Assembly: GCA_963576475.1 (NCBI GenBank)
Contig: OY754984.1
Span: 16,807,775-16,871,774 of the forward strand
Reading direction: 5' to 3'
DNA from: Molanna angustata
Taxonomy: Eukaryota > Arthropoda > Insecta > Trichoptera > Molannidae
DNA length: 64,000 nt
The first letter of the stretch is position 1. Each line of letters begins with the position of its first letter. A program made the position numbers and the translations under genes. Below are positions 12,236-22,929 of the stretch, in pieces. The notes under the pieces were generated by a model. The model did no database searches. It was not told the DNA's origin and saw nothing but the letters and a program-made list of their open reading frames with translations.

Positions 12236-12266
12236 AAAATTTGAAATGAATCGAATGAGTACTTTG

Positions 12267-13115
12267 AGGGGGGGGGGCTGCTGCCAACGTACCTTTTTTA
12301 TAGGATATTTATTTTTTAATAAAAAGTAATACATGTTTATTTTCCCGCCAGAGCAGATTCTCTCTTTCACATAATATTATAAATTTCACACAAAATTATT
12401 TCATCAAACTTATCTCAAAAATTAAAGAAACAGAAACTATTTTTCAATTTGATATAGGTACCATCATTATTTCTTATCAAATCGTTTTGAAAAAAATCAT
12501 TAAGATAGTTTGGGTATTAATAAAAAAAATATACCTTAACGTTTTGATAATGTTATGTATAAATTCTTGTATATAAATAATGTCATACCCCGATTTTCAA
12601 CGTTTATCTTATATTTTTCATAAAATATAAGGCGTAGTTCAACATATTTTTTTTAAATTAAAGAAGACAAAAATATCTAGAAAAAATATGATGTGACGTT
12701 GCAATAATGCTTCAGATTTAGTAAATCAACCCAAAAAATATTTATTTTCCATTCAGCGCCATTGCGAAATAAAAGTTTTTTTTTCGTTTATCAACTTAAC
12801 CTGATGCATAAGTGCAACTTTACATCGTATTTTTCCAGATATTTTGATCTTCTTTTATTTATAAAAAAATATAATGCTCTATACCTTATAGTTTTTTATA
12901 AATATAATATCAATTTCAAAAATCGGGGTATGCTTATTATTTTCCTACAAGAATATAATATACAGAACTTAATAATTATTAAAAAGTTTAAGTATGTTTT
13001 TCTTTATCAATATACAAACTTAATAGGTTATTTTTTTTTCAAAATGATTCGTTTTGTAGTAATGATGCAAATTCAAATTGAAAAAATAGGTACATACCTT
13101 GGAAGCAGTTACCCT
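12267..13115. mobile_element. Long foldback element family E, copy 1
   Basis: The ends are CTGCTGCCAACGTACC (12278) and, inverted, GGTACATACCTTGGAAGCAG (13091-13110). The two arms (about 330 bp each) are imperfect reverse complements; both contain the CATACCCCGATTTTCAACG-type word in opposite orientation. The centre carries ATTCAGCGCCATTGCGAAA. A second copy, opposite in orientation, is at 56412-57105. About 140 bp inside the left end (12290-12430) is absent from copy 2 and is probably a later insertion. No transposase. Confidence 0.8.
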
Positions 13116-13132
13116 CTAAATCTATGTAAAAT

Positions 13133-13250
13133 CGATAAAGTAGAATAAACACGCCGTACATTAGTAAACAGCATACACATACGTATATATTGTGATTAAA
13201 CTTTCAGAATATATGTAATCTCAGCATGATTGAAGTTGATAATCTGCAAT
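13133..13250. repeat. Dispersed repeat G, copy 1
   Basis: The run from GATAAAGTAGAATAAACACG to TTGATAATCTGCA is shared, with substitutions, with 35738-35855 just upstream of the LINE. Nature unknown; non-coding. Confidence 0.65.
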
Positions 13251-13730
13251 AAAAATATAACCTTAGAAATTGAGTAATAATAATATTCAGTACATTTGTT
13301 TCATAGACCATAGGTACGTTTTATTATTTAATTCAAATCTACGTTACCAGAATGCGCGATCCGAATCTAATATTCCTAAAATGAGCCTTAAATGAAATCA
13401 CACAGAAATAGTTGTTAAAGTCAACATGATACGTTGTTCATTTCGATGCCAAATGGTATTGACTTTGAAAATTTCCATCATTTATATCCGACATTAGCTT
13501 TTATGTTGTGTGTCAAAACACTAAGCGTTCTGCCATTAAGTCTCGTGTGTGTGTGCTGTGGGTATGAAATAAAACAAATGGTTCATTGTCCTTCGCCATT
13601 GTGAATTCTATCATTAGGGATACCATTAAAAAAATATCGGTTAATATATTCAAATAATAATTATTTCAACTTAAGTTAATCGTCAGGGAACTTGATGAGT
13701 TGCGCTTCGTGGTGTGCATAATTATCTTTG
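13251..13730. other. Sequence without recognisable gene
   Basis: AT-rich DNA; no coding or repeat signature that I can name. Confidence 0.3.
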
Positions 13731-14500
13731 TTAACACTTGATCACAGTTCGGAGAAAATAGTTGACGAAATATCGGAGAAAATAGTTGACGAAATACCTC
13801 CTGTGCTGATAAACCCAAGGGTTAAGGTGACCAAATGACTTCGATCGAGAGACGGTATTATGAAATATAAGGGTAAAGCATGGATGCATATTACCCACGA
13901 ACGGTCGGCGTGGAAAATAATGGAGAAGTCCTTCATTCAAGAGTGGTTGCTGAAGAAGAATATTTATGTATATAATCCAAAATAATCTAAAGAATTCCAC
14001 AGAATCCTCTTCGCTGGCCCACTTCTGTCCACTCCTAGATGAAGTCCTCCTCCATTTGACTCCACATCGACCTGACCTGTGCAATTTGCCTCCAGGACAT
14101 GCCAGCATATCGTTGTATATCTCTTTGTCGTACGAGGTCTCCGAGTCAACACACTCTATGTCCATTCATCATCCGAGCTTCTGGCATCCGATCGCTTGCA
14201 CCAACCAAAACACTTTACAAATTATTAGTGAATGAAATATTATGACGAATACAAGAAGGTGGAGGGCTCTAAACAATGCGACTTTTACTTTATCCTCGAA
14301 AAGCTCGTCGTAATTGGAAGCGTGCATATTAGAAAATCCTGTTGTTAGGATGTCCAGAGATCGAATCGACGGAGTGACCTTGTCAATCCCACTACAAGGT
14401 ATTATTCAATAAACGAAAACCTTCGATCTGTTCAAGACAGTCCCACATGGAGGCGGACCGTTTGGCGAGTGACTGAATGAGGAGGCTGAAAAGAAAAAAA
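13731..14500 (-). other. Moderate-GC unassigned block with a 144-codon minus-strand frame (13731-14165)
   Basis: A minus-strand frame from 14165 encodes a 144-residue sequence (RTSSRSGQKWASEEDSVEFF in its middle). The last third contains a tandem duplication of a YFVNYFLR-type segment, caused by a 23-bp DNA repeat at 13755-13795. I do not recognise a family. Higher GC than the surroundings and the lack of an upstream exon suggest a decayed retroelement, but this is inference. Confidence 0.3.
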
Positions 14501-14692
14501 TGAGCTTCCGGGACGATTCGGGAAAAACCTTATTATGTGACAACCTTGACATTAGTAATTATTATTATAGGTAAAGTTAACTCGGCACAATTTGGCCAGT
14601 CAACAATCGCTGCCACCATAACTAAAGTAAACACAGTTGTATGGCTTTGTCGTACTCACTAGTTGTTTATAAATCAGTCAATATTGCCCATG

Positions 14693-15085
14693 AAATTATT
14701 CAAACAGTCCTGCTCGTGCAATCAAAATGAATGCGTGCATACCAACTTTTACATACATACCATCACTCCATCTCCCTTACGGGGTAAGCAGAGAGAATCG
14801 ATCGCCGTCCTTCTTTACATTTGCACGCATCGGTATCATACATGCTCGTCGATTGTTCAAACTTATGTTTCTTTCTTTCAAAATATCATTCATATGGTCA
14901 TGCCATCCTTTTTTGGGGCGACCCCTGTTATTTACTCTATCTCTTACACCCATGTATATTTTTTTGGTCAGTCGTTCATCGTTTAGTATTTCAATATGTC
15001 CAAACCACCTCAAGGCATTCACTTTCATTTTACTTATAATGTCCTTCTTTACCAACCAACTTACCTTTTTCATATTTAGGGGAGG
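14693..15085 (-). mobile_element. RTE-like LINE 3' fragment, copy R1
   Basis: The minus-strand frame 14777-15073 encodes the conserved RTE C-terminal block: MKVNALRWFGHIEILNDERL, then RGRPKKGWHDHMNDIL, then SLNNRRACM, ending SLLTP. The 3' end is CGTAAGGGAGATGGAGTGATGGTATGTATG-like, with a short (TATG) tail. Four similar copies occur in the window. 5' truncated. Confidence 0.85.
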
Positions 15086-15186
15086 TAGATCGAAAATGAA
15101 CGCCAGATTTTTCTCTCTCGATATATAAGTTTATTTATTGGATATTATTTTCTGCATTAAACCAATATTTATAATTGTTTTAATAT

Positions 15187-15400
15187 TCATCTTAGGGTCG
15201 TATTACGGGAGTTATTTGAGAAAAATATAAGAAAAAGTTGTGGTTTTGTAAGCAGTATTTTCGCAATATGGTCCAGGGTCTCGACTTCCTCTCCACAAGC
15301 ACGCGAAGGGCTATCCCTTACATGTATCTTGTATAGGTGACTGTTAGTAAGGCAGTGTCCTTGTCTGACGCGACATATATTTGACACGTCTCATTTGTCC
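15187..15400 (-). mobile_element. Jockey/R1-like LINE C-terminal fragment
   Basis: The frame encodes RVRQGHCLTNSHLYKIHVRD, then CGEEVETLDHI. This is the usual RT C-terminal Cys/His region (RxxTGHxxxNxHLxRxxxxxSPxCxCGxxETxxHxxxxC), but its last Cys is lost to decay. The fragment is short and has no intact ends. Confidence 0.7.
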
Positions 15401-16045
15401 ATGCCCTTGTGGAACCATGGTTTGGGAGAAATATAAATTTGGGTGGATTTATAGGTTGAACCTTTCATAGTACCTACTGGTCATATTCCAGTCAATGGTT
15501 CATTTGGGAATTATTTCTTTTTTAATTGGTGCTATTAAGTCTTGGAAGGGAATCGTAAAATGAGGGGGAGTTTAGGAAATTAAAATCAACGAAATTGTTC
15601 ATCGATTGGTTTTGAGACACAGGCTGCTGATTTGATTCCAACAAACTTTTCCAGACTCGAAATCGAATTACACAGACTGTGATGTCTGAGGGATTCGGGC
15701 GATCTCAAAACCTCTCCTTAATGACATTTCGCGTATGCAAAAATCCGGAGGCATTTTCGCCAAAATTAAATATTTACGCCCGCAAAATCGATCAGCCATC
15801 TTGTCATCGGATTCAGCCGATGGTGAGTAATCAGATTTAGGGTCCGGAACCAGACATCGTCAAACTTTTTATACAATTTGACAACATGATTTGAAATGAT
15901 TTATTTTTGTGAATATAAATGTCAACCTAGCTGTGAGGCACCGGCTTAGAATAGTGCTTCCACGCTTTTCTATAACTGTTTTGGAGTGTCCCGTAAGAGC
16001 CGGGTAATCGAAAATACAACAGGCAACAATAACATCTGACATAGT
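15401..16045. other. Sequence without recognisable gene
   Basis: Mixed-composition DNA with no coding frame resembling a known family. Confidence 0.3.
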
Positions 16046-16047
16046 TC

Positions 16048-16235
16048 AGCAATGAGATTCACCACCCATTCTGAATGTAGTGCCTTTTTAGGTGAGACGA
16101 GACTGGTGTGTGGGTATACACATATGTGTTGTGCTTCCTTTTATAAGGCAATGCACACCCGCACACCTTTCGCTGGTTACCCCACATTGTGGGATATGCC
16201 GTGATGGTATGAATGAATGAATGAATAAATGTCAA
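16048..16235 (+). mobile_element. Dispersed repeat D, copy 1 (SINE-like or LINE tail), (GAAT)n end
   Basis: It begins CACCCATTCTGAATGTAGTG, runs through GGTGAGACGAGACTGG, GTTGTGCTTCCTTTTATAA and CCCCACATTGTGGGATATGCC, and ends GTGATGGTATGAATGAATGA. Copies: 24165-24300 (+), 26914-27030 (-), and a fragment 44430-44500 (-). The end resembles the RTE LINE tails, so it may be mobilised by RTE machinery (inference). CCCACA..TGTGGG is a small hairpin. Confidence 0.7.
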
Positions 16236-16440
16236 CCCATGAACGTTGTACAAACACAACGGTTGTATAAAAAACGATTTTGTGGAGAAACTCTTTTTGG
16301 ATTTTATTTGATTATTTTTTTAAATGGATTTCCTCTCTGCTTGGATCAAAACTGCTGAAACATTTTGGACCTCATTCATGTTGCAATTGTATTGCCTAAT
16401 AACTAATAAGAGTTTACTTATATACTTTTATTTTTTCATC
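16236..16440. other. AT-rich spacer
   Basis: Nothing supportable. Confidence 0.3.
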
Positions 16441-16479
16441 TGCACAATGTGAACGAGGTCATTCCTACCAAACGATGCA

Positions 16480-16850
16480 GCATATACTATATATACCCAA
16501 AAACACAACAATCTATAGCTACACGAGCCAGCACCGCTACAAACTATGCAATTCCACACATTAGAACTGCTTTTGGTCAAAGACATTTTTATTTTCACTG
16601 CCCCCAGAATTTATAACATGTTGCCTTCATCACTAAAAGAAATAATATCGCTGAAATCATTTAAAAGAAAATGTTCCGAATACACCATGAACTACGGGAG
16701 AACTAAAATACATCAAATGTTCGACATCGTAGTGTAAAAATACATAATTTATATAATTGTTATTTTTATTTTCTTTATTTTCTTTTTTGAAAAAAAAAAC
16801 TAATTGTTTAATAAATTTTATGTTGTCTTGATTTGATCTGAGACTCGACT
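16480..16850 (+). mobile_element. CR1/jockey-like LINE 3' fragment with frameshift
   Basis: One frame encodes YAIPHIRTAFGQRHFYF (about 16540-16590). The adjacent frame then continues TAPRIYNMLPSSLKEIISL and KSFKRKCSEYTM, so a single indel separates the two halves of the typical LINE C-terminus. A T-rich 3' UTR follows. Dead, 5' truncated. Confidence 0.7.
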
Positions 16851-17104
16851 GAATAAATATATGACTGACGGATCACATCTATGCTCTGTCAGTTCAGTAT
16901 TCCCAAGATATACTATTCCACATTGTTTGTGCAATTAACAAATAAAAATTACAAGATACCTACAAACATAATATTATGTACATATATGCATAATATCATG
17001 ATGACTCCAATTCTATTTTTTTAATATGTGTATGTACAATAGTTAAGTTTATATTGTTTAGATACTTTTTAAAAATGTAAATAGTTACAACCTATAATTT
17101 TAAC

Positions 17105-17520
17105 AGATTTTTAATTATCTCAATAGAGACGAAGTTGGAATATTTATTGTAGGAGAACCGGGAAATCAATGCACCTACAGGGCTTACGACCTGTCATCGG
17201 TTGGCTTACGTGATCACTTTATGCGCTTGCGCAACGTTCACCAATTATGCCTTTTTAATGAGATCCCTATCAATTCAATTTTGAAAGTTCTATATATTGT
17301 AATACTGAAATTCTTTTCGCTTGAAAATAAGGAATTTTTACTACAGCCATCTATGGGTGAAATTATGAACAACAATCTTATTATTTTTTATTTATTTTGT
17401 TGTAACGCCATCTATTGAGAGAATTGTTTTTTTGTAAATAATGAAAGCTACACAGGGAAAAAAATCTTTGACTCCCGACAGGGAAAAAAATCCAATGTTT
17501 GCGCATATGTAATAATAAAA
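17105..17520 (+). mobile_element. Foldback repeat family C, copy 2
   Basis: It contains CTCAATAGAGACGAAGTTGG, CTACAGGGCTTACGACCTGT, GTGATCACTTTATGCGC and TAACGCCATCTATTGAGA. The right end (17470-17520, CAATGTTTGCGCATATGTAA) matches the outer ends of the copies at 34.8 and 57.9 kb. Non-coding. Confidence 0.8.
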
Positions 17521-17744
17521 ATATTCGACAACCTATAATGTTAATAGTTATAAGATTCTTTAAATGGTGTGATAAAGAAATAAAAAAATAAAAATAAAAT
17601 ATTGGAAGAATAATACTATCTAATCCTAAAGACTGAATCTCCGAGATGACACCTGCATTTATGAACTATCTTAAAGCTCTCGACATTAGTAACTATGTAA
17701 TTATTTATTTTTAAATTGCTACATACGTATTATGTTGTGCCAGG

Positions 17745-17825
17745 ATAGAAAAATGTGGCGTTCGGTTGTCTCTGCCTACCGTGCAAGAGACATGGTGTGA
17801 TGGTATGAATGTATGTATGAATGGA
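17745..17825 (+). mobile_element. RTE-like LINE tail, copy R5
   Basis: GATAGAAAAATGTGGCGTTC, then GTCTCTGCCTACCGTG and GTGATGGTATGAATGTATG equals the 3' end of copy R3 (51440-51510). Only the last 75 bases of an RTE element remain. Confidence 0.75.
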
Positions 17826-18676
17826 GAGTTAAGCGTTGTCTACAATGCATTCGTTTTTCTCATGTCAGATATTATCATTATAATTCAACATAAATCCATA
17901 AGTTTCAATAAAACTCTGTGTATCTATTTCTGAACCACATATTGCTATCATCATTTTTGCAGAGTTGAAGGCATATTCGTGGTACGTAGGCATCTATACA
18001 TTAAGTAGAATGGCGTAACATTGACTGCGGTTGACTTTGATATCCGGACCCATTTTATGGGAAAATTTTATTAAACTTGATTTAATAATAATGAATATAC
18101 AATTTCGGATGCTGAACGAAAGGAAATGAATCTTTAATCTCGAAGCCACCGAAATGGAGTTTATGAGAAAAAAATAAAAGGTTATATTAAACCTTTTTCA
18201 ACTACGCCCGGCGCGAATAGGAAATTATATTTCGTGAATATGAAAAAAAAATACTCTCATCGAAACGACTTCCGTTCGCAGAATTTTTCAAATATTTTCT
18301 CGTTATGAGCACAAATCTATTGAACCCTTAAGTCTGGATATTAAATAAAGGTAAAAACTTACACAATCCTCTGATGATAATATCGGCCTTGTAGCGAGAA
18401 AAGATAAAAAGGAAGAGAAAACTTAAACTATTTGTTAGGTTATTTCCTTGACTATAAATTCTCTCTCGGCGAGTCGTCCAAAAGACTTACCTTTCCCGTA
18501 CATTTCCGGTGTTAGCTCAATCAGTGTGAAGAACAGGACTCTTAATTATCTCCGCGTTGAGTATGTGGGCAAGAGGAAGCATTTCAATAAAAATATGCAT
18601 TGTATTTTAAGACCCTTGAGATCTGTGTAACTGTTTAAAACCAATCACACCACAGCCTTTTCCTCATGTTCATATT
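17826..18676. other. Sequence without recognisable gene
   Basis: No recognised coding or repeat element. Confidence 0.3.
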
Positions 18677-18866
18677 GTTAATCATGTTCCTTCTTATATC
18701 CAGTGTAAGTCTTTTCTATGCTTCTCAAGGACTTAACATTTTTCTCAAGGATTATCCAGACTGTAAACACAAATAAAAATTGTGTCTGCGTCGGGAATCG
18801 AACCCAGACTTTTGGCTCAGAAATCAGATATCTAGCTATCAGAGTTACGAAGTCCGACATAATATT
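18677..18866 (-). mobile_element. tRNA-derived SINE, family B, diverged copy 4
   Basis: On the minus strand it starts GTCGGACTTCGTAACTCTGA, has TAGATATCTGATTTCTGAG and the B box GGGTTCGATTCCCG, then CAGACACAATTTTTATTTGTG and CAGTCTGGA. Head and early body match copies at 22.7, 34.1 and 51.6 kb. It is the most diverged of the four and probably the oldest. Confidence 0.8.
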
Positions 18867-19055
18867 GACACTAAACTATCATTGTGATTGTTAGTAAATT
18901 TTCCATCATAAATGTTCGTACGGTGAAATAAAAACCTTCATGATTAGGTACCCATATTATGAGGGTTTTGATTTCACCATCTGACCAGACTTGCCCCCCT
19001 GGACTAACTCTTGTAATAGGTGCCTAAGTATAATATGTATGTATATGTTATTTTT

Positions 19056-19178
19056 TTATTTTGTTTATTTAACTTTTTCTACATAATATAAACAAATACA
19101 ATGCACAGTGGCGGGCGGCTTATTGCCATTAGGTAATTTCTTCCAACCAACCAGTTTACAGAGTGACAGAATTATATA
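19056..19178 (-). mobile_element. LINE 3' UTR fragment
   Basis: Read on the minus strand, CTGGTTGGAAGAAATTACC, then GGCAATAAGCCGCCCGCCAC, then GTATTTGTTTATATTATG and AAATAAACAAAATAAA form the usual end of insect LINEs, including an A-rich tail. No coding part remains. Confidence 0.6.
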
Positions 19179-19202
19179 CGTACATCAACAAAAAATGAGA
19201 GT

Positions 19203-19412
19203 TATAAATAAATTTGGTATGGTAAAATAAAACCAAAGTTTTCAGTTCTACTACTTTAATGACACTGACTAGTTTCGGTCATCCAGTGACCGTTTTCAAA
19301 GTGTCAAAGTACACTTTGAAAATGGTCACTGGATGACCGAAACTAGTCAGTGTCATTAAAGTAGTAGAATTGAAAACTTTGATTTTATTTTACCATACCA
19401 AATTTATTTATA
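19203..19412. mobile_element. Near-perfect 210-bp foldback (hairpin MITE)
   Basis: Two arms of about 100 bp are reverse complements with only a few mismatches. The left arm runs from TATAAATAAATTTGGTATGG to GTTTTCAAAGTGT; the right arm from ACACTTTGAAAATGG to CCATACCAAATTTATTTATA. The loop is about 6 bases. A transcript would form a long dsRNA hairpin. Confidence 0.95.
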
Positions 19413-20465
19413 ATTTGAAATGGAGTTCTATCAAGAATTGTCCATAGAAAAGTTTAAAAAAAAATAAGAGCTTAAAAAGAATAAAGAAAATATACATAGG
19501 TAACACAAAGATAAATAATAAAATAAAATAAAAAACATCATAGCAAAAAAAGAATTGGGTATTATGGTCTTCTTTTATCTTAACATACTTTTGTTACGTT
19601 GGAAAATGTTTAAATATCGACATAATATGTTGAAAATACCTGTGTTTTTGTCGTAAATCAATAAACGATACACAAAATATCACCCAACAAAAAAAAAAAA
19701 CAAATGATTTAAGAGATTTTAATATTATCCTCCCTCGTACATATATAATTATTAACTCGTTACGTAGAAAGTTCTCCCACGTTACAAAATAAAAGACTAT
19801 ATTTTTCATATAAAATTGACATAGAATTCGCTGTCATATGCACGTGATTCGAAAATGGTGGATTGGGCTGAGTGAAAGTATGGGAGGGTGACGATCTGAG
19901 TTAGGGGGAGTATAAGAAGATTATTGGCTTAGTACAGCGGTTCCCAAAACGTGTTCCATGGAACTTAGGGTCAAAGGGCTCAATTTCAGTGCAATAAATA
20001 AAAGAAAAAAATGACATCACTCGCATCAAATAAAAATTTTCGAAACTAAATAATACTTTGGTTTTGATGATATTTAAATATATTGTAAATAATATGGCTA
20101 TTATTTAAATTTATTTTTTTATTTTTTGTGATTAAATCTGTGTAATCTAATGTTTCTGATAAGTAACGGCTGCAACATCCATTTTGGGTGAAAGGCCGTA
20201 GAGAAAAAAAAAAGATTGAGACAGCATTGTACCGTAGAGCTCCATAATTTAGGTTCAATATGTAAATAAAAACAAACTGATAGTTTTATGAATTTTTTTC
20301 CTATTGTAAAGATCTTGCACTATAAGGCTCTTTTTTTCAAAAAAAAATTATTCCTTGTTTTTTTATAAATACATACGTGGTGTGGCGGATGCGTAATTAA
20401 ATAATTTATTGAATGTTGTTGAATTGATATTACTATGATGAGATTTTTAAGGGGTGCATGGTTTC
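19413..20465. other. AT-rich sequence without recognisable gene
   Basis: No supportable gene. 19920-20290 has moderately complex sequence with T/A runs but no family resemblance. Confidence 0.3.
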
Positions 20466-20469
20466 ACCT

Positions 20470-20930
20470 AAATTTGGAAGAGACAAATTATAACGGAATA
20501 CGCAGATGATTCAAACCAGATAAAGAGAAATAAACTTCCTCTCCTGTTGAGACCTTACAGCAACGGACAGAAGAACTTTGGAAACTGGATTTTGGAGCGA
20601 CGTCACAGACTAACTCACAAGAGGGTACACGATTGGGCGAACAGCTCCCATACTCTATGTGGACTACCCTCAATAGGCTGAGAGCTGGTGTCACTCGATG
20701 CAAGAAGAACCTCAAGAGGTGGGGGTACCTGCCTGCAGATGACGATGTTAATTGTGATTGTGGCAAAACCCAGGATGACAGCCACCTACTGATGTGTCCA
20801 CTGATGAGGGGAGGCTGTACACCTAACGAACTGATTATGGCCAATGACAAAACGATAAAAATCGCGGTTTACTGGAGTGGCAGAATTTAGCCCGTACCCG
20901 GAAAGTAAGTAAGTGAAACAAAGATCCTAC
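20470..20930 (+). mobile_element. Jockey-like LINE C-terminal fragment
   Basis: The frame to 20887 encodes RLGEQLPYSMWTTLNRLRAG, then CKKNLKRWGYLPADDDVNCD and CGKTQDDSHLLMC. It resembles the last 50 residues of the intact LINE at 35.99-39.0 kb (LWTSLNRIRTGHGRC...CDCG...HILEEC) but is a different family member. The zinc-like C-x-C-x7-H-x3-C signature is preserved. 5' truncated. Confidence 0.75.
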
Positions 20931-21720
20931 CTGAAGGAATGGGGAAGGTTGAAGGACTCTATAACATTCCTCTCAGCTCCTGATGACGTGGCGACGAAAC
21001 ACTTAAATACAACACAAGCACAGATAAGTTAAATTAAGCGGGATGAAAATGTTTTATTAAATTGAAATGCGACGCGTGCACAATAATCATCACTGTTTTT
21101 TTGCTAAGACGAGCGATGCAAAACTTATATGAAGTTTAGAGCGATGCGGATTTGATATTTATGCGAGGTTCAAGTTGATACTAAAGAATGAATGCGTTCG
21201 CTACTGAGCGGCGATGATATTGTTGCGGGTGAAGTATTGGAGATGGACAATCTATGTAGGTAGGAAAAGGGCATAGGTACTGGATTATAGGAAGGCGGAA
21301 TTAATTGACTGACATACAATCCAGCCACATATGTACATCCCGTCACTTTACATCCTCATCGAAACCAATATGTATATATGTACAATATGAGGCATACAAT
21401 ATTAACTAATTAACTACAACACCTTTATTTTTACTGCAATCGAAAGAAAACCTCCAAATTTTACCTTTTTTCGCGAAAAATGTTGTATCTCACATATTAG
21501 GTGAGATGCAATATTTTTTCGTGTTTCATACATTAAAAGGTAATTTAGTGTGCATTTTTGTGTACATGCCCAAGGTATACAAGGGCCTTAATACAATTAA
21601 TGCTTCTTTACTAACTTGACTTACGTTTCGATTATTTTTATATCAGATTTTATAGTCTCTGTTCCAGCGCTTAGAGCCTGTTCATTGCTTCTGGTTTCGC
21701 CTCGTGGATGTCTTGGAGGC
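20931..21720. other. Sequence without recognisable gene
   Basis: No named feature. The TGAGATGCAATATTTTTTCG-type word at 21500 recurs weakly near 50640. Confidence 0.3.
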
Positions 21721-21721
21721 T

Positions 21722-22040
21722 TCACCTTATTTTCTGAAGCTCGCAGTATTGCACTACGTGTTTAACCGACTGCTCAGCTCCACACTCGCAATCAGCATCA
21801 TTCCTTTTTCCCCACCTCCATAGAAAGTGATTGCAGCAGCCCTGCTCTGGTCTCACACTGTTTTGCTGCACCCCTGCCCTCCGCGATAGGTCACGTAGAC
21901 GTAGTTGGTCGGCTAAGGTACGACTTAGGTATTTTTCCGTTTCAATATCCCTAATAGGGCAAAACCACCGTTCTTGTAGAAGGGATAAGATTTGTAGAAC
22001 TAATAATATTCCTGATTTTTTACCTAGAAATATCAAGATA
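21722..22040 (-). mobile_element. Jockey/R1-like LINE C-terminal fragment
   Basis: The minus-strand frame encodes RRAGVQQNSVRPEQGCCNHF, then LWRWGKRNDADCECGAEQSV and KHVVQYCEL. This is the standard RT C-terminal C-x-C-x6-H-x4-C block. No start or intact 3' end was identified. Confidence 0.7.
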
Positions 22041-22540
22041 TGTTTTTTTTCTTTTCAATCCGAACATCAAAACAAATCGCAGGTAGGTATATTAGAAATC
22101 ATATTTGTCAAATAACTTTGTTACTGTCGATGTGGGGTTCCCCAAAAAATATATAGTAGTTTTCATAGACAAAAAACATTGAGAGCCGCTGGCTAAGTAA
22201 ATTTCTTTGGTTTCTTATAATGTTACCAACACAGGCTCGAATGATTGATGGTGTAATGATTTTGGTATGTTACCTATAGTAATAATAATAATATTGAAAT
22301 GTCAGTCTGAGAGGAAAAATAAAGGAATTTTTGCGATTGAATATTTACGTAAAAAAACGACATGGAACTTTTTTATAAAAATATTTCCAATTCGCTTTTT
22401 GACATGTGCCTGATTTTTAATAAGAGGATTTTATAGCAGCCTACAATCTCAAAATGTGAAAAAATACCAATTTTATTAGATTATATTAGCTATTCCTATG
22501 CTACAAATAAATTATAATATAATTTTATTATGTAATCTCA
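22041..22540. other. AT-rich sequence without recognisable gene
   Basis: Nothing supportable. Confidence 0.3.
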
Positions 22541-22544
22541 AATG

Positions 22545-22695
22545 ATTCCCTCATCAAGCATAAGGTTTTAATCTTTTTGATGAGGTAATGCAACAATTTT
22601 ACCATAGTATATCATTATGTATTTTATAAATTTATTTGTAATTAAAATTTATTTGTAATAAAAAAGGATGTTAAATAAATTTATAAAAAAAAGTA
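22545..22695 (+). mobile_element. LINE 3' end with conserved hairpin
   Basis: CCCTCATCAAGCATAAGGTT, then TAATCTTTTTGATGAGG forms a 9-bp stem (CCTCATCAA/TTGATGAGG). The same hairpin lies, on the opposite strand, at 50165-50210 beside a (TTTA)n tail. This indicates a LINE family 3' UTR. An A-rich end follows near 22690. Confidence 0.5.
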
Positions 22696-22711
22696 AAATA
22701 ATTAAATTTTG

Positions 22712-22925
22712 TCGGCTTTCGTAGCTCAGTTGGTTAGATATCTGACTCTGTAGATAAATGTCCCGGGTTCGATTCCCGGTAGAGACACAGTTTTTAATTG
22801 TGTTTTCAGTCTGAATCTGTACGACGACAAATATCGCTGGTCTCCATAATGTGGCAGCTTGTTATTGGGTGAGTGTTAAATTAATACCAAACAGACAGAG
22901 AGAAGCAATACAAAATAAAATAAAA
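22712..22925 (+). mobile_element. tRNA-derived SINE, family B, copy 1
   Basis: The A box (TAGCTCAGTTGGTTAG) and B box (GGGTTCGATTCCCGG) lie in a tRNA-like head. The body is CACAGTTTTTAATTGTGTTT, CAGTCTGAATCTG, AATGTGGCAGCTTGTTATTG, and an (AAATA)n tail follows. The acceptor stem does not close well, so this is not a functional tRNA. Confidence 0.88.
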
Positions 22926-22929
22926 TAAT

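Noticed and set aside
14663..15128. Plus-strand frames over the RTE copy (and similar at 24.8 and 51.9 kb)
   Set aside because: Antisense shadows of the RTE C-terminal domain; they recur because the LINE recurs.
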